This document shows, piece by piece, positions 1-8,265 of a stretch of 52,134 nt of DNA. Within the stretch, counting starts at the first letter, position 1; every line of letters starts with the position of its first letter. The stretch is from Thermosediminibacter litoriperuensis (GTDB taxonomy: Bacteria > Bacillota > Thermosediminibacteria > Thermosediminibacterales > Thermosediminibacteraceae), in the NCBI RefSeq assembly GCF_008124715.1, contig NZ_VNHO01000017.1, forward strand, positions 1 to 52,134, written 5' to 3'. A program made the position numbers and the translations under genes. The notes beneath the pieces were generated by a model. That model had not been told where the DNA came from. It searched no databases and saw only the letters and a list, made by a program, of their open reading frames with translations.

Positions 1-1
1 C

Positions 2-310
2 GTGGAAAAAGCGGAAGATATAAGACACACCCAATGGGGTAAAGAACTATACAAAATGCGCGGCCAGACCATCGAGCGGGTATTTGCCGATGCGAAGGAA
101 AAGCATGGCATGCGCTATACAAATCTACGAGGCTTGAGGAAAGTCGGACATTACCTCACGCTTCTTTTCGCATGCATGAATTTAAAAAAGCTGGCTTTAT
201 GGAAGAAAAGACGGGGAACGTTTCCGCCAACAGTCCCCGCTTTACATTCGTTTTTCTTAAAAATTTTCTTCGCCTTCAACAAAAAGCCGCTTTTAGGATG
301 CATAACCTAA
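2..310 (+). CDS. IS1182-like transposase, C-terminal fragment
   Basis: The reading frame is open at the left edge, so only about the last 100 residues of a transposase are present. The segment with 'GQTIERVFADAKEKHGMRY' followed by 'LRGLRKVGHYLTLLFACMNL' matches the C-terminal part of DDE transposases of the IS1182/IS5-like group, where the catalytic Glu lies in the 'xxxERxFadaKekHg' context. The original start is outside the window; the GTG at position 2 is only where the frame becomes visible. The stop codon lies inside the right arm of the hairpin at 283-320. Family assignment comes from motif recognition, not from a search. Confidence 0.8.
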   Translation: MEKAEDIRHTQWGKELYKMRGQTIERVFADAKEKHGMRYTNLRGLRKVGHYLTLLFACMNLKKLALWKKRRGTFPPTVPALHSFFLKIFFAFNKKPLLGCIT

Positions 311-320
311 AAGCGGCTTT
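283..320 (+). terminator. Hairpin at end of transposase gene
   Basis: A perfect 15-bp stem pairs 283-297 with 306-320 around an 8-base loop. The stop codon of the transposase is in the right arm. The left arm is preceded by A-rich and the right arm followed by T-rich sequence, so it could work in both directions. It may mark the outer end of the insertion sequence. Confidence 0.6.
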
Positions 321-332
321 GTCTACAAGCTG

Positions 333-357
333 AACACCCCATATTTTATGGGGTGTT
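333..357 (-). terminator. Hairpin terminator of the GntR/RCK_C gene
   Basis: An 11-bp stem pairs 333-343 with 347-357. On the minus strand it overlaps the last codons of the regulator gene, whose stop codon is at 346-348, so the transcript ends at or just after the stop. Confidence 0.5.
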
Positions 358-966
358 TAAGAATTCATCGGTTTTCTTTAGGACCTCCTCATTTCCCACC
401 AGCACCAGAAAATCTCCCCCTTTTATTTGGAAATGGGGTCCTGGTGAGAGAAACAGCTCTTCTCCTCTTCTCACGGCTATAATTGTGGCGCCGGTATTTT
501 CCCAAAATTTCAATTCTGATATGGTTTTTCCCACCGCCCTGCTTTTTTCATTCACCCGAACCTCCGCCGGGTTAAAGGCGTTGATATTTCTCAGCCTGTT
601 GGCATACTCAATGGTCTTTATTAAAATTAGCTCGAATCTTTCGTCCAGCCGCCTTCGGGCTTCCAGGAGCTCGGTTAACTCATTTCTAAGGGACTCCAGA
701 GTTTGCTTTTCGTTGAAACGGTCTACGTATTTATACGCGGCCTGCCTTGATTTTACTATTATACCTCTACCCTGCTCCGAAGAAACCACTCCCATATCCT
801 CTAGCAGGGAAACAGCCCGCCGGATGGTTTCGGGAGAAACGTTGTAAAGCCCGGCCAGATTCGACCTCCCGTATAGTTTTTCACCCTCGCTGAATTCCCC
901 CTGGACAATCCTCCTGGCTATATCAAGGGCAATATATTCGTATCTGGGTCTTACCACTTCATTCAT
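346..966 (-). CDS. GntR-family regulator with RCK_C (TrkA_C) ligand domain, BusR-like
   Basis: A 206-residue cytoplasmic transcription factor. Residues about 8-75 form a GntR winged helix ('YEYIALDIARRIVQGEFSEG', then 'YNVSPETIRRAVSLLEDMG'). Residues about 85-125 are a probable coiled-coil dimerisation helix. Residues about 128-206 match an RCK_C/TrkA_C domain ('VGKTISELKFWENTGATI', 'GGDFLVLVG'). This architecture is that of BusR, the c-di-AMP-responsive repressor of the busAB osmolyte importer in lactic acid bacteria; c-di-AMP binding is inferred here. No busAB or potassium transporter lies next to it, so the target is unknown. The gene is monocistronic, with a GGAGGT ribosome site just upstream of the ATG and a hairpin at its end. 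Confidence 0.85.
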   Translation of the reverse strand: MNEVVRPRYEYIALDIARRIVQGEFSEGEKLYGRSNLAGLYNVSPETIRRAVSLLEDMGVVSSEQGRGIIVKSRQAAYKYVDRFNEKQTLESLRNELTELLEARRRLDERFELILIKTIEYANRLRNINAFNPAEVRVNEKSRAVGKTISELKFWENTGATIIAVRRGEELFLSPGPHFQIKGGDFLVLVGNEEVLKKTDEFLNTP

Positions 967-1403
967 TTAAAATACCTCCGGCTTTATTTTATGTTGCTTA
1001 TCAGTCAAAAACGATTTTCAATAATGCTTATTTTCTTTATGGATTCTAATTATTCTTAAGCCAACGTATCTGTATTCGTATCTTTATGAACCTCCTTCCT
1101 GGCCGGATCTCACTTTAGGAGTCGTGCCTGTCGAAATATTTCAAGCATTTGAGGGGAAGATAAGTTTTTTATGATAGCATCTACTTTGATTTTATTTTAG
1201 GACGTATATATTATAGGACGTATTAAAAATAAGTTTCAAGAGATCATTAAATAATTACAAAAAATTTTCTGATAAATAAGGGAAAAGTAAAGGGATAAGT
1301 TTCATTTTTAGCATAAACAAATTTTGGCCCGGATGCCGATATTATAGAAGGGAAAATTGATACAATGTAGAAACTGTATAAAAAATCTGGCCATATTCAA
1401 GTT
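967..1403. other. AT-rich intergenic stretch without a gene; one direct repeat
   Basis: No coding frame with recognisable content is seen. The only structure noted is a 9-base direct repeat AGGACGTAT at 1199-1207 and 1215-1223, a 16-bp period within TA-rich sequence, which could be a protein-binding site or chance. Confidence 0.4.
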
Positions 1404-1550
1404 CTTTTCGCTGCGCCACCACCGAGAGCGAAGGAGGCGCACTGCTTGTTGTACAACTGTCCCGGAAATGTGGGTCAGCTGAAAGGCGACATACAGCTCG
1501 GCTGTGCCAATGCTTTTCTTAAGTGCGTTTCAAAGGCAAAAAAGGCTTGA
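1404..1550 (+). pseudogene. Fragment of a PRD/sigma-54 (LevR-type) regulator
   Basis: In the frame ending at the TGA at 1548-1550 the translation includes 'LLYNCPGNVGQLKGDIQLGC' followed by 'ANAFLK'. This closely resembles the segment after the AAA+ domain of LevR/ManR-like sigma-54 activators ('..CPGNIGQLKSDIQ..CAKAFL'). No start, ATPase domain or PRD domains are present nearby, so this is a short relic of a much larger gene. Its frame stops before the next fragment. Confidence 0.6.
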
Positions 1551-1557
1551 GTATATA

Positions 1558-1718
1558 ATGACAGCCGGACTGGACGAGCTTTTTCAATTCAAGAAACCCA
1601 GCTTTACCCTCTCCAAATATGCCATGAAGGAGCCCCCGAGCACAAAATCTGGCTCATGGATGGCAAAAAAGTGTGTCTCGACTGTTTCATCGATTACAGG
1701 AGGGAAATAATTATATAA
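1558..1718 (+). pseudogene. Frameshifted remnant of an FmdE-like zinc-ribbon C-terminus
   Basis: The first part reads 'MTAGLDELFQFKKPSFTLSK' in one frame. The continuation makes sense only in a second frame, 'ICHEGAPEHKIWLMDGKKVC' followed by 'LDCFIDYRREI', ending at the TAA at 1716-1718. Together they resemble the tail of FmdE-family proteins: a 'DELF' strand region, then a Cys/Gly/Glu zinc ribbon with a 'dGkxvCldCf' ending. The frame change and the missing N-terminal domain make it a pseudogene. The assignment rests on motif memory and is moderate. Confidence 0.45.
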
Positions 1719-1910
1719 GCTTTTAACTCAGAAAGATCAGTGTTTTCAGTTCGGATATATGGCTGGCCATCAATTATGTCAGGGCATCCGCCAGGCCTTA
1801 GTGCTTCAATCCAGATGGAAGTATAAACTAAAAATCGTTCTTTCATCATTGCGCATTTCCTCCAGCATCATGCCATCTATTGCAATATCAATTATCCAAA
1901 TGCTATTTAT
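1719..1910. other. Intergenic sequence with nothing recognised
   Basis: No convincing coding frame or structure is seen between the pseudogene debris and the hicAB promoter. Short open frames on both strands have no recognisable motifs. Confidence 0.35.
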
Positions 1911-1934
1911 ATGTGTAGATAACATGTGTATAAT
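1911..1934 (+). promoter_or_regulatory. Putative hicAB promoter/operator
   Basis: A consensus TATAAT box at 1929-1934 lies 17 bases before the toxin start. A direct repeat ATGTGTA (1911-1917 and 1924-1930) overlaps it with a 13-bp period, a plausible binding site for the HicB ribbon-helix-helix domain. No good -35 box is present, so repression or activation by a bound protein is possible. Confidence 0.45.
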
Positions 1935-1951
1935 ATAATTGAAAGGAGTTA

Positions 1952-2161
1952 ATGATAAATGTGAAAACAAAAAATCTCTCTTCCAGAGAAATTTTACAAA
2001 TACTTTTTGAAAACGGATGGTACATAGAAAGAATCGATGGCTCCCATCACATCTTAAAACACCCCGAGAAAAATAATCCGGTGATTGTGCCTCATCCAAG
2101 GAAAGCCCTAAAGCAAGGAACGATAAGATCTATATTTAAACAAGCGGGGCTATTAAATTAA
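1952..2161 (+). CDS. hicA: HicA-family mRNA interferase toxin
   Basis: A 69-residue protein with the HicA double-stranded-RNA-binding-like fold. The visible signature is 'GWYIERIDGSHHILKHPE', in which the catalytic His sits in the 'GSHxxxkhp' motif, followed by 'VIVPHPRKALKQGTIRSIFK'. HicA toxins cleave mRNA and are neutralised by HicB. The toxin precedes the antitoxin, as is usual for this family. The ribosome site AAAGGAG at 1942-1948 is only three bases from the ATG at 1952; the in-frame GTG at 1961 is 12 bases away, so the true start is uncertain by three codons. Length is normal and the active-site His is present, so the toxin looks intact. Confidence 0.9.
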   Translation: MINVKTKNLSSREILQILFENGWYIERIDGSHHILKHPEKNNPVIVPHPRKALKQGTIRSIFKQAGLLN

Positions 2162-2199
2162 CCCATCCCCAAAAAATTTCCGAAAGGAGGTTTAAATCA

Positions 2200-2607
2200 T
2201 TGAAGAATAAATATTCATACCCGGCGGTTTTTGAACCTGCGGAAGAAGGCGGATATACCGTTACTTTCCCTGATCTGCCAGGGTGTATTACAGAAGGTGA
2301 TGACGAAGATGAAGCACTACGCATGGCAGAAGAAGCTTTAGGGCTTTATCTTTATACTTTGGAAAAAGAAGACGCTATAATTCCTGAACCTTCTAACATT
2401 GATGACGTAAAAGTTCCAGACGGCGGTTTCGTTAGAATTATAGATATCTGGATGCCGCTCGTGAGGGAACGGATCGAGAATAAAGCCGTTAACCTGACCG
2501 TCACCCTTCCGCGATGGCTGAAGGATGCAGCTGAAAAGAAAAAAGTCAATTTTTCGCAGGTGCTTCAAGCTGCGCTAAAGGAATACCTTGGTTTACACGT
2601 GCGTTAA
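2200..2607 (+). CDS. hicB: HicB-family antitoxin
   Basis: A 135-residue antitoxin. Residues 1-70 form the HicB partial RNase H-like domain ('YPAVFEPAEEGGYTVTFPDL' then 'PGCITEGDDEDEA'), which caps the toxin. Residues about 93-135 form a ribbon-helix-helix DNA-binding segment ('NLTVTLPRWLKDAAEKK', 'FSQVLQAALKEYL'). The start is TTG at 2200, chosen because AAAGGAGG at 2183-2190 is well spaced. It lies 38 bases after hicA and is probably co-transcribed, with autorepression through the repeat at 1911-1930 inferred from the family. Confidence 0.92.
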   Translation: MKNKYSYPAVFEPAEEGGYTVTFPDLPGCITEGDDEDEALRMAEEALGLYLYTLEKEDAIIPEPSNIDDVKVPDGGFVRIIDIWMPLVRERIENKAVNLTVTLPRWLKDAAEKKKVNFSQVLQAALKEYLGLHVR

Positions 2608-2633
2608 ACTATAGCCGACCGGCAACCGGGAGT

Positions 2634-2664
2634 AAGGAGCAGAAATCTGCTCCTTTAATTTTTT
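2634..2664 (+). terminator. Rho-independent terminator after hicAB
   Basis: A 9-bp stem AAGGAGCAG (2634-2642) / CTGCTCCTT (2647-2655) with a 4-base loop is followed by a T-rich run ending near 2664. Confidence 0.85.
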
Positions 2665-2718
2665 CAGGCTGAAAATTTTCAAGATAGTCTACAAGTGATA
2701 TTATCAAAAAATAGCCAT

Positions 2719-2747
2719 TTGACAACAGCCTGATTATCTGATATACT
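2719..2747 (+). promoter_or_regulatory. Sigma-A promoter of the pyr operon
   Basis: A perfect TTGACA at 2719-2724 and TATACT at 2742-2747 are separated by 17 bases. The predicted start near 2754 gives a leader of about 200 bases before pyrB. Confidence 0.9.
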
Positions 2748-2770
2748 GGACAAAACAATTAAATAGCAAC

Positions 2771-2876
2771 TGAAAAGGACTCACCTTTAAACTGGTCCCG
2801 TGAGGCTGGTAAGGTGAAAAGCTGGAAGGAAAAGTATGTACAGCCTTTCTCCACCTGACGGAGAAAGGCTTTTTTG
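2771..2876 (+). promoter_or_regulatory. PyrR-dependent transcription attenuator
   Basis: The segment 2794-2812 (GGTCCCGTGAGGCTGGTAA) matches the PyrR RNA-binding loop consensus, closed by CACCTT (2782-2787) / AAGGTG (2811-2816). Downstream is a strong terminator: 11-bp stem 2842-2852 / 2860-2870 followed by six Ts. The bases 2812-2826 can alternatively pair with 2841-2855, giving an antiterminator. By analogy with the Bacillus pyr leaders, UMP-bound PyrR would hold the binding loop and release the terminator. No pyrR gene lies in this cluster, so the protein must be encoded elsewhere. Confidence 0.9.
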
Positions 2877-2900
2877 ATGAAGACATTCCCCCCTGCTTTA

Positions 2901-2928
2901 CCCTGCCGTCTCAACGGCGGGGTTTTTT
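2901..2928 (+). terminator. Second terminator-like hairpin directly before pyrB
   Basis: CCCTGCCGT (2901-2909) pairs with ACGGCGGGG (2914-2922) with one G-T pair and a CTCA loop, followed by TTTTTT at 2923-2928. It ends seven bases before the pyrB ribosome site. No second PyrR loop precedes it. Confidence 0.7.
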
Positions 2929-2949
2929 AGTATGAAAGGAGGAAGGGCG

Positions 2950-3873
2950 TTGTTCAAACACAGGCATCTTCTCGGGTTGGGAAAATTGACGGCGGAGGAT
3001 ATCGCCTACATTCTCCGTTTAACGGCTTCTTTCAAGGAAATTATCGACAGGGATGTAAAAAAGTTCCCCACCCTTAAGGGCAAGGCGGTGGTGAACCTTT
3101 TTTACGAGGCCAGCACCAGAACCAGAAACTCCTTTGAACTGGCGGCCAAGTACCTGAGCGCCGACACCATCAGCTTCGCATCCTCGGGGAGCAGTGTGGA
3201 AAAGGGAGAGACTCTGAAGGACACGGCGAAGACCCTGGAAATGATGGGGGTCGATGCGATAGTCATCCGCCACGGGTCTTCCGGCGCTGCCGAGTTCCTG
3301 AGCCGGCATGTGAGAGTCCCGGTCATCAACGCCGGGGACGGCACCCACGAGCACCCCACCCAGGCCTTGCTGGACATGTTCACGGTGATGGAGAAAAAGG
3401 GTACGCTCTCGGGTCTGAAGGTGGCGATCGTGGGCGATATACTCCACAGCCGGGTGGCCCGGTCCAACATCTTCGGTTTTACAAAAATGGGCGCCGAAGT
3501 TTACGTGGCGGGCCCGGCGACCCTCATGCCCCCGGATGTGGAGAAGACGGGCGCCCGGCTGGCCGGGACCGTGGATGAAGCGGTGAAGGACGCCGATGTG
3601 GTGATGGCCCTGCGGATACAGCTGGAACGGCAGAAAAAAGGGATGTTTCCCACCGCGAAAGAGTACTCCGGGTTCTTCGGAATAAACGGCGAAAGATTAA
3701 AACTTGCCAAGCCCGACGCGCTCTTGCTGCACCCGGGTCCGGTGAACAGGGGGCTGGAGCTTTGTTCCGAAGTCGTGGACGGACTGCAGTCGCTAATAAA
3801 CGAACAGGTAAGGAACGGTGTGGCCGTGCGGATGGCGGTGCTGTATATCTTGATCGGAGGTGGCAGAAAGTGA
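2950..3873 (+). CDS. pyrB: Aspartate carbamoyltransferase catalytic subunit
   Basis: Condenses carbamoyl phosphate with aspartate to carbamoyl aspartate, the committed step of pyrimidine synthesis. The 307-residue protein has the carbamoyl-phosphate site '[17 protein letters not shown]', the '[12 protein letters not shown]' motif and '[13 protein letters not shown]' of the aspartate-binding end. Start: TTG at 2950, because AAAGGAGG at 2935-2942 is ideally spaced and homologues begin at this point; an upstream ATG at 2932 would put the ribosome site inside the gene. No regulatory pyrI follows, as in other Firmicutes. The stop overlaps the pyrC start by 4 bases (GTGA). Confidence 0.97.
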   Translation: MFKHRHLLGLGKLTAEDIAYILRLTASFKEIIDRDVKKFPTLKGKAVVNLFYEASTRTRNSFELAAKYLSADTISFASSGSSVEKGETLKDTAKTLEMMGVDAIVIRHGSSGAAEFLSRHVRVPVINAGDGTHEHPTQALLDMFTVMEKKGTLSGLKVAIVGDILHSRVARSNIFGFTKMGAEVYVAGPATLMPPDVEKTGARLAGTVDEAVKDADVVMALRIQLERQKKGMFPTAKEYSGFFGINGERLKLAKPDALLLHPGPVNRGLELCSEVVDGLQSLINEQVRNGVAVRMAVLYILIGGGRK

Positions 3874-5207
3874 AAAAACTGCTGAAGGGAGCGAGGGTTT
3901 TGGACCCGGCCCGGGGACTGGACGGTGTAATGGATGTGCTGATCGAAGGCGGGAAGATCTCCGCCGTGGATAAAGAAGTCACGGCCGGCGACGCCGAAGT
4001 GGTGGACCTCACGGGGCTCGTACTGGTGCCGGGACTGGTGGATATGCACGTGCATTTTCGCGACCCGGGTTTTCAATACAAGGAGGACATCGAATCTGGC
4101 TCCAGGAGCGCCGCCGCGGGGGGATTCACCACCGTCGCCTGCATGCCCAATACCAATCCCCCGGTAGACAATGCGGCCCTAGTGAGCTACGTCATTTCGA
4201 AGGCCGAAAGAGTGGGGCTTGTCCGGGTACTTCCCGTGGGATGCGTATCGAAGGGCCGGCAGGGGAGGGAAATGGCGGAAATAGGCGATATGGCTGCGGC
4301 GGGGGCGGTGGCCTTCTCCGACGACGGAAAGCCCGTAGCCGACAGCTCTTTGATGAGAAGGGCACTGCTCTACGCTTCGATGTTCGACAGGGTGGTAATA
4401 GACCACTGCGAGGAACCGGCGCTTTCAGAAGGCGGTGTGATGAACGAGGGGTATATTTCGACTGTGCTGGGCCTTCCCGGCACACCCCGTTCCGCCGAGG
4501 AAACAGCTGTGGCCCGGGACATCATACTGGCCGGGGAAACCGGTGCCCGGGTCCACATAGCTCACGTGAGCACCCGGGGTTCCGTGGAACTGATCAGGAG
4601 GGCGAAGGCCGAAGGGGTCCGGGTTTCCTGCGAGGTGACTCCGCACCACCTGGTTTTAACCGAGGAAGTGGTGATGGGATACGATACCTGCGCTAAAGTC
4701 AACCCGCCCCTGCGCACGGAGGAAGATGTCGAGGCCCTGATTGAGGGGCTGAAGGACGGAACCATCGATGCCATAGCCACGGATCATGCGCCCCACTCGG
4801 AGGACGAAAAGGACCTGGAGTTCGACAGGGCGGCCTTCGGTATATCAGGCCTGGAAACGGCCCTGGGGCTGGTGCTGACCTGCCTTGTGACCCCAGGGAA
4901 ACTGAGCCTTTCCGAAGCCGTAAGGAAGATGACCCGGGAGCCTGCCGGCATTCTGGGCGTTGAGGCGGGCACCCTGAAGCCCGGCAGTTCCGCCGACATC
5001 ACGGTCATAGACCCGGATAGGGAGTGGACGGTAAATAAATACGATTTTCTTTCTAAAGGAAAAAACACCCCCTTTCACGGGTGGAAGTTGAAAGGTAAGG
5101 CCGTAATGACGTTTACGGGCGGTAAAATGGTGTTTAAAGACGCCGCATGGGAAAGGGACCGGAAAGCAAGGATTGTATATAAAACGGGGGGATCACCCCG
5201 CCCGTAA
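3870..5207 (+). CDS. pyrC: Dihydroorotase (type I)
   Basis: Cyclises carbamoyl aspartate to dihydroorotate in the cytoplasm. The 445-residue amidohydrolase shows the metal-binding '[16 protein letters not shown]' near residue 58, 'HIAHVST' mid-protein and '[20 protein letters not shown]' with the catalytic Asp. The start GTG at 3870 is preceded by GGAGG at 3856-3860 and overlaps the pyrB stop; longer upstream frames would run far into pyrB. Length and motifs fit the class I dihydroorotases of Bacillus and relatives. It sits 14 bases before carA, so translation is likely coupled through the operon. Confidence 0.97.
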   Translation: MKKLLKGARVLDPARGLDGVMDVLIEGGKISAVDKEVTAGDAEVVDLTGLVLVPGLVDMHVHFRDPGFQYKEDIESGSRSAAAGGFTTVACMPNTNPPVDNAALVSYVISKAERVGLVRVLPVGCVSKGRQGREMAEIGDMAAAGAVAFSDDGKPVADSSLMRRALLYASMFDRVVIDHCEEPALSEGGVMNEGYISTVLGLPGTPRSAEETAVARDIILAGETGARVHIAHVSTRGSVELIRRAKAEGVRVSCEVTPHHLVLTEEVVMGYDTCAKVNPPLRTEEDVEALIEGLKDGTIDAIATDHAPHSEDEKDLEFDRAAFGISGLETALGLVLTCLVTPGKLSLSEAVRKMTREPAGILGVEAGTLKPGSSADITVIDPDREWTVNKYDFLSKGKNTPFHGWKLKGKAVMTFTGGKMVFKDAAWERDRKARIVYKTGGSPRP

Positions 5208-5221
5208 AAAGGAGGTCTTCG

Positions 5222-6316
5222 ATGAAAGCCATTCTTGTCCTGGAGGACGGGAGCGCCTTCGAGGGTAAAGCCCTGGGGGCCTCCGGGACCGCGTGGGGGG
5301 AACTGGTGTTCAACACCGGCATGACGGGATATCAGGAGGTCATAACCGACCCCTCCTATGCGGGACAGATCGTGATTCTGACGTATCCGCTGATAGGCAA
5401 TTACGGGACCCGTGATGCTTTTTCCGAGTCCCAAAAACCGGTCCTGCGGGGGGTTGTGGTCCGGGAGGCCTGCGAAAGGCCCCCGGCCGGTGACGATGGG
5501 AACCTCGACGACTACCTGAAGCGGTGCTGCATAGTGGGCATCGAAAGGGTGGACACCAGGCTTTTAACCAAAAAAATAAGAAGTTGCGGAGTTATGAAGG
5601 CCGTTCTGTCCACCGAGCTGGATGTAAGAGATGCCCGGGAGATGCTTCGCCGGCAGCCCGAATTGGGTAGCCAGGATCTGGTAAAACAGGTCACTTCAAA
5701 AGGCGTGCGGGTTTACGGCGAAGAAAACGGGATTCCGGTGGCCCTGATGGATTTCGGGGTTAAACACAACATCCTCCGGTGCCTGGTGAGGCGGAGGTGC
5801 AGGGTTACGGTTTTCCCGGCGGATGCACCGGCCGGCTCCGTGCTCGAATCCCGGCCCGCCGGAGTGCTGCTCTCCAACGGCCCCGGAGACCCGAAAAAAG
5901 CCGGTTACGCCGTAAATACTGTAAGGGAGCTGCTGGGGAAGGTGCCCGTTTTCGGCATATGTCTGGGGCACCAGATAATGGCCCTGGCGCTGGGGGGAGA
6001 TACTTACAAGCTCAGGTTCGGGCACAGGGGTTCCAACCACCCGGTCAGAGACCTTAAAAATGGTAGGGTATTCATCACATCCCAGAATCACGGTTACGCC
6101 GTGGACGGGGCTTCCCTCGAAAAAGGCGTTGAGGTGACCTTCGTCAACGCTAACGACGGCACGGTGGAGGGGCTTGAAGTACCCAAATTCCGGGCCTTTT
6201 CGGTGCAGTTTCACCCGGAGGCGTCTCCGGGCCCCGGTGACACCGAATATCTCTTCGACGAATTCCTGAAACTCGCAGGCGGGGAGGTGCGAAGATGCCG
6301 AAGGATCCTTCAATAA
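5222..6316 (+). CDS. carA: Carbamoyl-phosphate synthase small (glutaminase) subunit
   Basis: Releases ammonia from glutamine and channels it to CarB. The 364-residue protein has the N-terminal CPSase small domain ('[20 protein letters not shown]', '[18 protein letters not shown]') and a class I glutamine amidotransferase domain with nucleophile Cys in 'GICLGHQ' and the His/Glu pair in '[17 protein letters not shown]'. AAAAGGAGG lies just before the ATG. The gene overlaps carB by 22 bases, implying coupled translation at matched stoichiometry. In this operon it is the pyrimidine-pathway enzyme (pyrAA-type position). Confidence 0.97.
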   Translation: MKAILVLEDGSAFEGKALGASGTAWGELVFNTGMTGYQEVITDPSYAGQIVILTYPLIGNYGTRDAFSESQKPVLRGVVVREACERPPAGDDGNLDDYLKRCCIVGIERVDTRLLTKKIRSCGVMKAVLSTELDVRDAREMLRRQPELGSQDLVKQVTSKGVRVYGEENGIPVALMDFGVKHNILRCLVRRRCRVTVFPADAPAGSVLESRPAGVLLSNGPGDPKKAGYAVNTVRELLGKVPVFGICLGHQIMALALGGDTYKLRFGHRGSNHPVRDLKNGRVFITSQNHGYAVDGASLEKGVEVTFVNANDGTVEGLEVPKFRAFSVQFHPEASPGPGDTEYLFDEFLKLAGGEVRRCRRILQ

Positions 6317-8250
6317 AGAAAGTCATGGTTATAGGTTCGGGTCCCATCGTTATCGGCCAGGCCGCGGAATTCGACTACGCCGGCACCCAGGCCTGCCTTT
6401 CTTTAAAAGAAGAGGGCCTGGAAGTGGTGCTGATAAACAGCAACCCCGCCACAATCATGACCGATTCCAACATTGCCGATAGGGTGTATATAGAACCCCT
6501 CACCGTGGAATTTGCCGCGGAAGTCATACGCCGCGAAAAGCCCGACGGTCTTTTGCCAACCCTGGGCGGCCAGGTGGGGCTCAACCTGGCGGTGGAGCTG
6601 GCGGAAAGCGGAATACTTGCAAAAGAAGGGGTTAAGCTGCTCGGCACCCCTCTTTCGGCCATCAAAAAGGCTGAAGACAGGGAATTGTTTAAAAGGTTGA
6701 TGCAGGAAATAGGAGAACCGGTGCCCGAAAGCCGCATAGTATACAGCCCGGAGGAAGCCGTGGCTTTCGCCCGGGAGGCCGGCTTTCCGCTGATAGTAAG
6801 GCCCGCGTATACCCTGGGCGGCACCGGCGGGGGCGTGGCCTTCAACGAAGAAGAACTCCTGGAGATTACCGGCCATGGACTGAAGCAGAGCCGCATACAC
6901 CAGGTACTTCTGGAAAAGAGCCTGCTGGGGATGAAGGAGATAGAATACGAGGTGATGCGCGACGGCAACGACCAGTGCATTGCCGTATGCAACATGGAGA
7001 ATGTGGACCCGGTGGGCATCCACACCGGCGACAGTATAGTGGTGGCGCCAAGCCAGACACTGTCCGACAGGGAATACCAGAGGCTGAGGGCGGCTTCGCT
7101 GAAAATCATAAGGGCCCTGGGCGTAGAAGGCGGGTGCAACGTGCAGTTTGCCCTGGACTCAGAAAGCGGCAGGTATTACGTCATCGAGGTAAACCCCAGG
7201 GTAAGCCGGTCCAGCGCCCTGGCCTCTAAAGCCACGGGTTACCCAATAGCAAAGATCGCCGCCAAAATAGCCGTGGGCCTTTGCCTCGACGAAATTAAAA
7301 ATCCCGTGACCGGCAAGACCACCGCATGTTTCGAACCGGTACTGGACTATGTGGTGGTTAAAATGCCCCGCTGGCCCTTCGACAAATTTACAGAGGCCGA
7401 CAGGGTCCTCGGTACCCAGATGAAGGCCACGGGAGAGGTCATGGCCATAGACAGGACTCTGGAGGGGGCCCTGATGAAAGGGGTAAGGTCCCTGGAACGG
7501 GGCGTGATAGACCTGTCTTTAAAGGGTATGGATGCCTTATCTCTGCAGGAGATAAAAGATAAAATTTCCAGGGCTACCGACGAGAGACTTTTTGCCTTAG
7601 CCGAAGCCCTGCGCCGGGGTGTGAACCTCGATGAAATTTGCAATTTATCCGGGATCGACAGGTTCTTCCTTGAGAAAATGAAAAACATCGTAAACATGGA
7701 GAACAGGCTTAAAGAGGAGAAATTGACGGGAGGGCTTTTGAAGGAGGCCAAACGGATGGGCTTTCCGGATGCCGTCATAGCAAAGCATGCCGGTTGTGCG
7801 GAAGAAGAAGTAAGAGTACTGAGGGGAAAATTCGCCATCAAACCCACATATAAGATTGTGGATACTTGCGCGGCGGAATTCGAAGCACAGACGCCTTATT
7901 TTTACTCTACCTTCGAAGAAGAAAACGAGGCCGTGCTCGAAGACAAACCCACAGTCGTCGTAATAGGGTCCGGCCCCATAAGGATCGGGCAGGGCATAGA
8001 GTTTGACTACTGCTGCGTGCATTCCGCCTGGGCCGCAAAAAGAAGCGGTTTCAGGACGGTCGTCATTAACAACAACCCGGAGACAGTCAGTACCGACTTC
8101 AACATCGCCGACCGGTTGTATTTCGAGCCCCTGTACATTGAGGACGTTATGGCGGTGATAGAAAATGAAAAACCCCTGGGTGTTCTGGTGCAGTTCGGCG
8201 GGCAGACGGCCGTAAATCTGGCCGGAGAGCTGGAGAGGCGGGGGATATAA
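6295..8250 (+). CDS. carB: Carbamoyl-phosphate synthase large subunit, part up to an in-frame stop
   Basis: This is the first 651 codons of carB, which makes carbamoyl phosphate from bicarbonate, ammonia and two ATP. It contains the carboxyphosphate half ('[20 protein letters not shown]', ATP-grasp residues about 128-330, '[20 protein letters not shown]'), the oligomerisation domain (about 400-545) and the first Rossmann-like subdomain of the second half ('[16 protein letters not shown]'). It stops at TAA (8248-8250) where homologues continue 'G-hydrophobic-K-ILGTS'. The frame resumes unchanged after the stop, so this looks like an AAA-to-TAA nonsense change or an error rather than a natural end. 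On its own this part would lack the carbamate-phosphorylating ATP-grasp domain. Confidence 0.9.
   Translation: MPKDPSIKKVMVIGSGPIVIGQAAEFDYAGTQACLSLKEEGLEVVLINSNPATIMTDSNIADRVYIEPLTVEFAAEVIRREKPDGLLPTLGGQVGLNLAVELAESGILAKEGVKLLGTPLSAIKKAEDRELFKRLMQEIGEPVPESRIVYSPEEAVAFAREAGFPLIVRPAYTLGGTGGGVAFNEEELLEITGHGLKQSRIHQVLLEKSLLGMKEIEYEVMRDGNDQCIAVCNMENVDPVGIHTGDSIVVAPSQTLSDREYQRLRAASLKIIRALGVEGGCNVQFALDSESGRYYVIEVNPRVSRSSALASKATGYPIAKIAAKIAVGLCLDEIKNPVTGKTTACFEPVLDYVVVKMPRWPFDKFTEADRVLGTQMKATGEVMAIDRTLEGALMKGVRSLERGVIDLSLKGMDALSLQEIKDKISRATDERLFALAEALRRGVNLDEICNLSGIDRFFLEKMKNIVNMENRLKEEKLTGGLLKEAKRMGFPDAVIAKHAGCAEEEVRVLRGKFAIKPTYKIVDTCAAEFEAQTPYFYSTFEEENEAVLEDKPTVVVIGSGPIRIGQGIEFDYCCVHSAWAAKRSGFRTVVINNNPETVSTDFNIADRLYFEPLYIEDVMAVIENEKPLGVLVQFGGQTAVNLAGELERRGI
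8248..8250 (+). other. carB: In-frame TAA interrupting carB
   Basis: The codon lies between 'ELERRGI' and '[18 protein letters not shown]'. Both sides are in the same frame and together match an uninterrupted CarB of 1,062 codon positions. Lys is the usual residue at or near this point, reachable by a single T-to-A change. The flanking bases are ATA-TAA-ATA; no recoding signal is seen. Confidence 0.85.
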
Positions 8251-8265
8251 ATACTGGGGACCGCC

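Noticed and set aside
1504-1710. A 68-codon protein starting at 1504
   Set aside because: It joins the out-of-frame end of one gene fragment to the start of another; family-like sequence is split over other frames.
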